This document shows, piece by piece, positions 1 through 5,288 of a DNA stretch of 5,742 nt. The notes beneath the pieces were generated by a model. The model worked only from the letters and a program-made list of their open reading frames with translations. It searched no databases and was not told the DNA's origin. The stretch spans positions 1 to 5,742 of the forward strand of contig CANNDT010000164.1 of assembly GCA_947503365.1 (NCBI GenBank), given 5' to 3'. Source of the stretch: CANNDT01 sp945876205 (GTDB lineage: Bacteria > Acidobacteriota > Vicinamibacteria > Vicinamibacterales > UBA2999). The position numbers and the translations under genes were made by a program. Numbering within the stretch: the first letter of the stretch is position 1; each line of letters begins with the position of its first letter.

Positions 1-25
1 CAATTCCAGGATGGCCCGTCGACGT
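1..25. other. Flank beyond the left end of the IS; unassigned
   Basis: These 25 bases lie outside the inferred left end of the insertion sequence. On the minus strand one frame is open and reads RRRAILEL (24 down to 1), which could be part of a gene that continues outside the window, but eight residues cannot be assigned. In type I-G loci the gene after csb2 is often cas4-cas1, so a broken cas gene is one possibility; nothing here proves it. The segment does not repeat the bases beside the right end, so it gives no target-site duplication. Confidence 0.4.
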
Positions 26-49
26 TGCGTATTCCACGCATCGTGATCA
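26..49 (+). repeat. Left terminal inverted repeat of the IS (L1)
   Basis: The outermost left repeat starts with TGCGTATTCCACG and continues into CATCGTGATCA. Its inverted partner is at 2676-2700. The two agree over the first five bases, the CCACG block and the ATCGTGATCA block, and differ by three substitutions and a 1-bp indel. This is the expected terminal binding and cleavage site for the IstA transposase. It lies on the istB side of the element. Confidence 0.85.
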
Positions 50-53
50 GCTG

Positions 54-95
54 TTCCGGGGCATCGTGATCACCGCGTCCACGCCATCGTGATCA
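54..95 (+). repeat. Left subterminal transposase-binding repeats L2 and L3
   Basis: Two further copies of the terminal motif follow L1. L2 at 54-72 reads TTCCGGGGCATCGTGATCA, and L3 at 77-95 reads GTCCACGCCATCGTGATCA. The shared ATCGTGATCA blocks start at 40, 63 and 86, exactly 23 bp apart, about two DNA helical turns, so all copies face the same side of the helix. A weaker fourth copy may follow around 102-116, where CCACCATCG and a GATC at 111-114 survive. Multiple phased terminal repeats are known in IS21 and serve as IstA binding sites. Confidence 0.85.
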
Positions 96-210
96 CCGGG
101 ACCACCATCGGATCGGAGCGCAGCGACGCTGAGCGTTGGCAGTGTAGGGGTGCTGGGCCTCCACAAACAAGTGCCGGTCGGTTTGGTCTTGGCTTGGTCT
201 CCTTCCCCTG
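96..210. other. Noncoding left arm of the IS, downstream of istB
   Basis: The non-coding stretch between the left repeats and the istB stop codon. It holds a possible degenerate fourth terminal repeat near 102-116 and a short perfect inverted repeat, ACGCT-G-AGCGT, at 126-136. That hairpin has a one-base loop and no T-run after it, so I do not call it a terminator. Nothing else is recognisable. Confidence 0.5.
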
Positions 211-960
211 TTAGTCGCCGGCGGTCTGTTTCGCCGGCGGGTCTTTGCGTCGGGACGGGCCAGTGAGCGTCACCGGGTGCGCCCGGTGGACCACCCGGTC
301 GAGGATCGCGTCCGCGACCGTCGGGTCTCCCAGGTAGTCGTGCCAGCGCTCGCGCGGCAGTTGACTGGTAATGATGGTGGAGCGGCTGCCGTCGCGATCG
401 TCCAGCATCTCGAGCAGGTCATGCCGGTGCCCGTCGGTCAGCGCGGCCAGGCCCCAATCATCGAGCACCAGCACGTCGACGCGCGCGAGCCGCGCGAGCA
501 GCGTCGTGTACGAGCCGTCGGCGTGGGCCAGTGTGAGTTCTTCAAACAGCCGCGGGAGGCGGCGGTAGATCGCCCGATGCCCCTGGCGACACGCCTGGAT
601 GCCGAGGGCACAGGCCAGATAGGTTTTGCCGACGCCGGTCGCGCCGGTGAGCAGGATGTTGTGGTGCTCGACGACCCAGCGACACGTCGCCAGTTGCCGG
701 ACCACGGCGCGGTCGAGGCCGCGCCGTGGGCTGCACTCCACGTCTTCGAGACACGCGTGCGGCATGCGGAATTTGGCCTCCGTCAGGCGCCGCACCAGCG
801 CCCGGTTGTCGCGAAACAGATGCTCGGCATCGACGAGCATGCTGAGCCGCTCATCGAAATCGAGGGCCGTGCGCGACGGGTCCTGGTGCTGGGCGAGATA
901 GGCGTCGGCCATCGCGCTGAGGCGCAGATGCCGGAGGCGGTCGGTGGTGGCAGTGATCAT
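211..960 (-). CDS. istB: IstB-type AAA+ ATPase, IS21 transposition helper
   Basis: IstB is the DnaA/DnaC-like AAA+ ATPase that works with the IstA transposase. It binds and bends target DNA in an ATP-dependent oligomer and directs integration. The 249-residue protein has the usual family length. After an N-terminal helical region (about 1-95), the ATPase core shows Walker A GATGVGKT at 106-113, Walker B VLVLDDW at 163-169, a sensor-like IITSQLP at 196-202, and an arginine-finger region ILDRVVHRAH at 219-228. The start at 960 is supported by a strong AAGGAG Shine-Dalgarno (968-973) seven bases upstream. The ATG overlaps the istA stop as ATGA (957-960), so translation is probably coupled to istA. 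All key motifs are present and I see no frameshift. Identification is firm at family level; the particular IS name cannot be given from sequence reading alone. Confidence 0.96.
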   Translation of the reverse strand: MITATTDRLRHLRLSAMADAYLAQHQDPSRTALDFDERLSMLVDAEHLFRDNRALVRRLTEAKFRMPHACLEDVECSPRRGLDRAVVRQLATCRWVVEHHNILLTGATGVGKTYLACALGIQACRQGHRAIYRRLPRLFEELTLAHADGSYTTLLARLARVDVLVLDDWGLAALTDGHRHDLLEMLDDRDGSRSTIITSQLPRERWHDYLGDPTVADAILDRVVHRAHPVTLTGPSRRKDPPAKQTAGD

Positions 961-2519
961 ACGGGCTCTCCTTCGCGGTAATACGCGGGACCGCGGACGT
1001 TGTCATGGGTCAGGGGCAGACGGGGCGCGGCCGCGGGGACCACGAGCGGTTGCCGATCGAGGCCGTGCTTGAGGATGGCGCCGACATGGCGATACGACTG
1101 GGCCCCGGCGAGGCGGGCCCGCGCGCAGGCGGCATCGAGCCGCGCCGGGCTGTATTTGGTGGCGAGGCGCAGCAGCCCGAGACAGGAGCGATAGCCCTGC
1201 TCGGGATGCGGACGCGTGTCGAGGATGTACTGGACCAGGGCCTCGGTCGCCGGGCCGATCGTCGCCGCCCAGCCGAGGAGGCGGGAGGGGCTCCACTCCA
1301 AGTGCGCGCGATGGGCCTTCGGCATGTGCGCCGGTACCGTGGTGTGCCGGCCGCGCGCGCGGCTTCGGGCATACAGCCACACACGCGTGCCGCGCTGAAA
1401 AATCTCGACCGTGGCGGCCGACAGGCGGACATCGAGCTGGGCGTGGATGAGCGGATGCGGGACGGAGTAGTAATGGTGGTCGACCTCGACGTGATAGTCG
1501 ATGTTCACGCGGACGTGGAGCCAGTCCGCGTGGACAAACCGGTCCGCCGGCAACGGCTGCAGGGCCGGGCGGTCGTACTGCTCGAAGAGGGCGCGCCGCG
1601 ACAGGCCGCCGTAGCCCTTCATGGGGCGCGCGTTGAGCGCGGCCAGCAGCTCGGCGATGCGCGTGTTCAGCGCGACGAGCGAGAAGAACACCTCATGCCG
1701 CAGCCGCGCCAGAATCCAGCGCTCCGCCACCTGGACCCCGACCTCGACCTTGGCTTTGTCGCGGGGCTTGGCCGGCCGGGCCGGGATGATGACCGTGTGG
1801 TAATGCTGGGCCCAGTCGCCGTAGGTGCGCTGGATGCCCGGCTCGTAGCGGCACGGGACCGTGACACCCGTGCGCAGTTGGTCCGGCACGCACACGGCCG
1901 GGACGCCGCCAAAGTACTCGACGGCGTGCGTGTGGCTCGCGATCCAGTCCGCGCTTTGCTGCGTGCGCGTCGCCTCGGCGAAGGTGTAGTTCGAGGCGCC
2001 GAGCACGGCGACAAACAGCTCGACGGGGACCACCTCGCCCGTCGCCGCCTCGACGGTCGACGGGCGCTGGCCCGCGTAATCGACAAACGCCTTCTCGCCC
2101 GCGGTGTGCACCTGCCGCATCGAGAGCCGTTGCCGGGCGCGCCAGGCCCGATACCGTCCACAGAACGCCGAGTAGCGGTAGCCGGTCGGGTGTGCGGCCA
2201 GATACTCGACATGGAGCAGTTCCAGCGTGACGCCGGGACGCCGCAGTTCTTGATGGACCAGGGCGAGGTCCGGCGCCGGCCGGTCCTCGTCCACCTCCGC
2301 CGGCATCGGGCCGTACAGCAGTCGCTCCAGGGCGTCGTCCGTCAGGGCCTCGACGGCGGGCCACGTCAGGGCGCGGGCCCGGGCCCGCCCGACGGCCGCC
2401 GCGACCGTGCCGGGGCTGACGCCCAGGCTGCGGGCGGTCTCACGGTGACTGCGCTGGGCGACCCACTTGAGTCGCAGGATCTCTCGAGTCTTTTGCATGG
2501 GCGTTCGGTCCGTCGCCAT
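957..2519 (-). CDS. istA: IstA-type DDE transposase of the IS21 family
   Basis: IstA is the transposase that binds the terminal repeats and catalyses strand cleavage and joining. The 520-residue product has the typical IstA layout: an N-terminal helix-turn-helix (about 20-45, with HRETARSLGVSPGTVAAAV), then an RNase H-like catalytic core whose acidic triad I place at D147 (EKAFVDYAG), D213 (VPDQLRTGV) and E259 (KPRDKAKVEVGV). After this comes a small beta-rich domain at about 340-400 (DYHVEVDHHYYSVPHPLI) and a helical C-terminal tail. The PDQLRTGV and KPRDKAKVE blocks are classic IS21 signatures. The start at 2519 is preferred because a GAGGGAG Shine-Dalgarno (2525-2531) lies five bases upstream; a second Met at residue 8 is an alternative. 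The stop overlaps the istB start. No clear promoter is visible in the 66 bases between the right-end repeats and the start. The catalytic set looks intact. Confidence 0.96.
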   Translation of the reverse strand: MATDRTPMQKTREILRLKWVAQRSHRETARSLGVSPGTVAAAVGRARARALTWPAVEALTDDALERLLYGPMPAEVDEDRPAPDLALVHQELRRPGVTLELLHVEYLAAHPTGYRYSAFCGRYRAWRARQRLSMRQVHTAGEKAFVDYAGQRPSTVEAATGEVVPVELFVAVLGASNYTFAEATRTQQSADWIASHTHAVEYFGGVPAVCVPDQLRTGVTVPCRYEPGIQRTYGDWAQHYHTVIIPARPAKPRDKAKVEVGVQVAERWILARLRHEVFFSLVALNTRIAELLAALNARPMKGYGGLSRRALFEQYDRPALQPLPADRFVHADWLHVRVNIDYHVEVDHHYYSVPHPLIHAQLDVRLSAATVEIFQRGTRVWLYARSRARGRHTTVPAHMPKAHRAHLEWSPSRLLGWAATIGPATEALVQYILDTRPHPEQGYRSCLGLLRLATKYSPARLDAACARARLAGAQSYRHVGAILKHGLDRQPLVVPAAAPRLPLTHDNVRGPAYYREGEPV

Positions 2520-2585
2520 TCGCGCTCCCTCGCCCCGGGGGGCTAAAGAGCGGATGGTAAAGCCGAGGCCCAGCGTCGCCCACGG
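2520..2585. promoter_or_regulatory. istA leader between the right-end repeats and istA
   Basis: This short segment must carry the istA ribosome-binding site (GAGGGAG at 2525-2531) and probably its promoter. On the minus strand I see TTTACC and CTTTAG-like elements, but they are not spaced as a sigma-70 -35/-10 pair, so I do not assign a promoter. In IS21 a strong promoter can form when two copies abut; a single copy would be expressed weakly. A CCCCGGGG palindrome at 2533-2540 lies just upstream of the ribosome-binding site. Confidence 0.4.
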
Positions 2586-2671
2586 TGATCACCCCCCGTG
2601 GAACAGGTGATCACGATGCGTGGAATCGGTGATCACGATGGCGTGGAATGGGTGATCACGATGCGGTGGAA
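2586..2671 (-). repeat. Right subterminal transposase-binding repeats R5 to R2
   Basis: Four copies of the terminal motif in the orientation opposite to the left-end copies: R5 2586-2603 (TGATCACCCCCCGTGGAA, the most divergent), R4 2608-2625 (TGATCACGATGCGTGGAA), R3 2630-2648 (TGATCACGATGGCGTGGAA) and R2 2653-2671 (TGATCACGATGCGGTGGAA). With the outermost copy R1, their starts are 2586, 2608, 2630, 2653 and 2676, which is 22-23 bp spacing or two helical turns. The spacers are only 4-5 bp. The ladder on the istA side is longer than on the istB side, as can happen in IS21 elements, and is expected to bind IstA cooperatively. Confidence 0.88.
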
Positions 2672-2675
2672 CGAC

Positions 2676-2700
2676 TGATCACGATGGCGTGGCGCACGCA
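2676..2700 (-). repeat. Right terminal inverted repeat of the IS (R1)
   Basis: The outermost right repeat reads TGATCACGATGGCGTGG and then CGCACGCA, ending with the terminal CA. Its inverted partner is L1 at 26-49. Besides its role as an IstA site, it supplies the last six codons and the TGA stop (2679-2681) of the truncated csb2 reading frame, which enters the IS from the right. This end differs from the other repeats in having CGC where they have AAT or AA after the GTGG block. Confidence 0.85.
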
Positions 2701-4280
2701 CCCAGCCCCAGATGGCTTCCGTAGCCCAATACGATCGGCCCAGACACGGCTTCCGCGAACTCCATCTGGAGCATGAACGAAGCGTCGACAGGCGGCTGAG
2801 GTCCCCTGCCCCTGCGGCGCACCGTATGCCTGGCTCGGCGCGCACTGGCGTCGTGAGCCGGTCCAAGCGCTTCGACGTGAACCGGCGCTAACAGGCCTCG
2901 AGACACCAGCTCGGACGTGATCTGCCCTTCGAGGTTGTTCTTCCCATTCTTCTTGAGAAAGCGCGGCGGGACGAACGGTGTAACGGAGCGCCACACGCGA
3001 GCACCTGCAGGCGGTGCTAGGCACACGAGTCCGGGTCCCAACTGGGGCGCAAGAGCGCCGAGCAGTTCCTTACCTCCAGTCGCAACGATGGCGACGCGCA
3101 AGGCGCTGGAGCCCCCCTTCATGTACGTCCGACGCGTGGCGCGTAGTGCGCCCTGTGCCTGCGCATCGAGCCCCATGGGCGCCCAGACCAGCACATGGTC
3201 GATGTGATAGTCGTCGTCGAGGTCGAGATGCAGGAGATGTGCGTGCTGATGCGGCAGCCGCAGCGGCTCGCCGTGGACGTCGCACCCGGTGATGACCGGT
3301 GAGTGACCACCGAGCTTCACGGCGTGCGAGACAAGGGCGCGATGCAGGAGTTCCCCTTGGGGAAGAACCCGCGATACGTGTGGCAGCACCTGGTTGTTCG
3401 CGCTGGGCGCCGTAATAGCGAGCAGCGCAAATTCAACGGGCGCCGCGACCGGCCTTGCGACGTCTGTCAACTGGGTCACGTCGAGCGACAGCCGAGGCCG
3501 CCAGTACAGCAATCGACGACTGCCCGGAGGCTGATTCCATCCCTCCGCGCGAAGCCATGCGGTGCTCGCCTGCAGGCAAGCGGTCAGGTCTGGTGGGAAC
3601 GCAGCTGACGTTTGTTCCAGCGTTCGCTTCTCGGTCTTGCTCAGACTGCTCTTCTGCCAGTCGAGGCCGGCAGCCTGCAGCGCCCCTTCGACGACCGTAG
3701 TGCGCCAAGCAATGTATTCGTCCGCCGGAAGCGGAACCGGCAACGCCACCTGCTCCCATCCCTGACCTGGACAGTCGCGAAACTCGCCGGGCCGCACATC
3801 GCAGACATGCGGAGACGGGTCGCACTCAAGCAAGACAGCCTCAACCCAGCTCTCGGCTCGGCCGACGTACCCGAGGTGCGCCGCCAAGCTACGGAGCAGC
3901 GACGTCTGTTCAGGTGACAGTTCAACTGGCCAACAAACAAGAAGCTCGTCGCTGACGTTCGCCCACGTATCAAACACGAGCGTCGTCTCCTCACGCCCAT
4001 TCTTCAATCTGGCCGTTGGCATGTAGTGTCGGCTGTGGGCGGCGCTCGCACCGGGAAGGTGATAGGTCGGCGGTTCATGGCACAGCGCCTCAATCAGGCC
4101 AACGGCATCCTCTGGTGGGCGGCTCCCCTCCCAGCCGAGCTTCTCGTAGCCAGTAGCAATGAGCGCACGAACGAGACGCCACGGCGAGGGCGGCCACTCG
4201 ATTTGCCCTTCGTTGACGTGGCTTCCCCACGGCGTCGCGTGGTAGCGGCGACCCGGAAAACGGAGTGACAGCGTGGCCAT
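2679..4280 (-). CDS. csb2: Type I-G Cas5-Cas6 fusion Csb2, 3' end replaced by an IS21 element
   Basis: Csb2 (GSU0054 family) is the subunit of the type I-G effector that combines a Cas5-like N-terminal half with a Cas6-like C-terminal half, thought to process pre-crRNA and hold the crRNA end. The 533-residue product shows family hallmarks: an N-terminal RAMP-like strand followed by WPPSPWRL (29-36), an Asp/His-rich segment HQHAHLLHLDLDDDYHIDH (344-362) followed by VLVWAPMGL, WRSVTPFVPPR (430-440), and the glycine-rich GYGSHLGLG (519-527) that resembles the Cas6/RAMP G-loop. The IS starts at the third base of codon 527, so residues 528-533 (ACATPS) and the stop are IS-derived. Family members, as I recall them, continue after the loop with a few hydrophobic residues, so only a short tail seems lost. 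The start at 4280 has an AGGA (4288-4291) seven bases upstream, inside the end of csb1, three bases after its stop. The protein may still fold, but loss of the last strand could impair it. Confidence 0.93.
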   Translation of the reverse strand: MATLSLRFPGRRYHATPWGSHVNEGQIEWPPSPWRLVRALIATGYEKLGWEGSRPPEDAVGLIEALCHEPPTYHLPGASAAHSRHYMPTARLKNGREETTLVFDTWANVSDELLVCWPVELSPEQTSLLRSLAAHLGYVGRAESWVEAVLLECDPSPHVCDVRPGEFRDCPGQGWEQVALPVPLPADEYIAWRTTVVEGALQAAGLDWQKSSLSKTEKRTLEQTSAAFPPDLTACLQASTAWLRAEGWNQPPGSRRLLYWRPRLSLDVTQLTDVARPVAAPVEFALLAITAPSANNQVLPHVSRVLPQGELLHRALVSHAVKLGGHSPVITGCDVHGEPLRLPHQHAHLLHLDLDDDYHIDHVLVWAPMGLDAQAQGALRATRRTYMKGGSSALRVAIVATGGKELLGALAPQLGPGLVCLAPPAGARVWRSVTPFVPPRFLKKNGKNNLEGQITSELVSRGLLAPVHVEALGPAHDASARRARHTVRRRGRGPQPPVDASFMLQMEFAEAVSGPIVLGYGSHLGLGACATPS

Positions 4281-4283
4281 TGG

Positions 4284-5288
4284 TTAGTCCTGAGAGTCGT
4301 CGGCGCTCTCGTCGCCCGTGGACACGGGACTATCTTTGGCTTTCTTCAGATCGTCATTGAAGGTAGCGTCAGTAACCGTCATTAAGCTCGCGCAGTGGTC
4401 GATGGCGGCCCGAAGTTCAGGCACGAGACTCGGGAGCTGAGGCAGGACAAACCCCAACGGACGCTTCGCCTGCACCGTCTCTGAGGAGACCTCCAGGTCG
4501 CAGGCTGTCCTCAGGCGAAGCGAGCCGTCGAGCAGGCGACGGATCTTGTACAGCGCGAGCAGGATCAGAAGTCGTTCGACGTCGGAGCCCAGTCCGTATC
4601 CGCGAATCTGTCCGAGGTCAAGGTTGACATAGAGCGTGATGCGCTCGGCGGTGAACTCATCGCGCGCGAAGGGCACATTGCCAAAGCCGGACTTCGTCTC
4701 GCCGCTTGGATCGACGTGGTCATTCTTCACACCGCCGGACGCGACGGTCCGAACGTCATCTGCCTCGATAAAGGCAGAGAGGGCGCGCGCTAGACGCAGC
4801 CGCCCTCCAGCAAGGTCCTTCTTCGCCAGAAAGACACCGTGGAGCAGCGAGCCCACATCGAACCTCAGGAGAGTGCGCGCCAGCTTTCGGCGGTCAATTG
4901 GCCCCTCCTCCAGCCCCCCCAGGTCTGCCTTCAGCGCATTGAAGAATGACCGGTCGTTGCCTTCGAGCAGGTACGGGCTGTTGACACGATGGGCCTCCAG
5001 AATCGAATCAGTGAGGAAGGCTCCATTGCGCAGCACTCGGACGTGAGAGGTGCCGTGAACGTCTGCTACGACGTCTGCGTTTGCTTGATCCCAGCAGGTC
5101 AATTCAAGTCGGTTGGCCATGCTCTGCGCGCTCTCGACGAGCAGGCTGGTGCCGGCGGCGGACTGAAAGGTTGCTGCGCCGAGTCCAGGGAATCCAGTTG
5201 GTTGAAACCGATGGCCCTGCACCGGCGCAAGCGGTATCTCGAAGAGCAGGCGATGGGAGTCGGTGAGTGAGGACAAGTCGAGTGTCAT
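4284..5288 (-). CDS. csb1: Type I-G Cas7 backbone protein Csb1
   Basis: Csb1 (GSU0053 family, Cas7 group) is the repeated backbone subunit that coats the crRNA spacer in the type I-G effector complex. The 334-residue product has the signature LVESAQSMANRLE (50-62), then FDVGSLLHGVFLAK (143-156), which is typical of the family, and a segment with GFGNVPFARDEFTAERI (201-217) leading into a strand rich in aliphatic residues. The last 23 residues (312-334) form a charged, Asp/Ser-rich tail (SADDSQD at the end) that is probably disordered. The start at 5288 is well supported: AGGAGA (5296-5301) lies seven bases upstream, and ATGA overlaps the csx17 stop. csb2 follows after three bases. Length is normal and no break is visible. 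The position between csx17 and csb2 agrees with the standard type I-G order. Confidence 0.95.
   Translation of the reverse strand: MTLDLSSLTDSHRLLFEIPLAPVQGHRFQPTGFPGLGAATFQSAAGTSLLVESAQSMANRLELTCWDQANADVVADVHGTSHVRVLRNGAFLTDSILEAHRVNSPYLLEGNDRSFFNALKADLGGLEEGPIDRRKLARTLLRFDVGSLLHGVFLAKKDLAGGRLRLARALSAFIEADDVRTVASGGVKNDHVDPSGETKSGFGNVPFARDEFTAERITLYVNLDLGQIRGYGLGSDVERLLILLALYKIRRLLDGSLRLRTACDLEVSSETVQAKRPLGFVLPQLPSLVPELRAAIDHCASLMTVTDATFNDDLKKAKDSPVSTGDESADDSQD

Larger units (their letters stand above)
26..2700 (-). mobile_element. IS21-family insertion sequence, apparently complete
   Basis: A 2675-bp element carrying the overlapping istA-istB pair that defines the IS21 family, flanked by long, multiply repeated ends. 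Its limits are set by near-matching termini: both begin TGCGT when read inward from outside, then CCACG after three differing bases (ATT on the left, GCG on the right), and then ATCGTGATCA with one base of indel. The outermost bases are TG and CA, as in IS21. The transposase genes run on the minus strand, in the same direction as the cas genes. The right end interrupts the 3' end of csb2. IS21 elements normally duplicate 4-8 bp of target; I compared the bases outside both ends (gacgt on the left, cccag on the right) and see no duplication. Both transposition proteins look intact, so the element could still be active. The limits are inferred from the repeat match and could be off by a few bases. 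Confidence 0.9.

Noticed and set aside
126..136. Perfect inverted repeat ACGCT-G-AGCGT downstream of istB as a possible terminator
   Set aside because: A one-base loop cannot form a stable hairpin of this stem length, and no T-run follows in either direction.
953..959. GTGATCA at the istA-istB junction matching the core of the terminal repeats
   Set aside because: Only seven bases match, the rest of the repeat motif is absent, and the bases are fixed by the istB start codons Met-Ile-Thr and the istA stop, so chance is the simplest explanation.
277..981. 234-codon open frame on the plus strand opposite istB
   Set aside because: It is fully antisense to istB, whose Walker motifs are intact, and the product resembles no family I know.
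1005..2546. 513-codon open frame on the plus strand opposite istA
   Set aside because: It is the antisense shadow of a GC-rich gene. istA has clear transposase motifs and a ribosome-binding site, while the plus-strand product has no recognisable domain and is Arg/Gly/Ala-rich as expected for a shadow frame.
2540..2570. TTTACC and CTTTAG on the minus strand as an istA promoter
   Set aside because: The two elements are too close together for a sigma-70 -35/-10 pair and no alternative partner at 16-18 bp is convincing.
2586..2700. Regularly spaced repeats next to cas genes that could be read as a small CRISPR array
   Set aside because: The repeats are only 18-19 bp with 4-5 bp spacers, far below CRISPR dimensions. 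They occur inverted at the other end of the element and match the phased terminal repeats of IS21.
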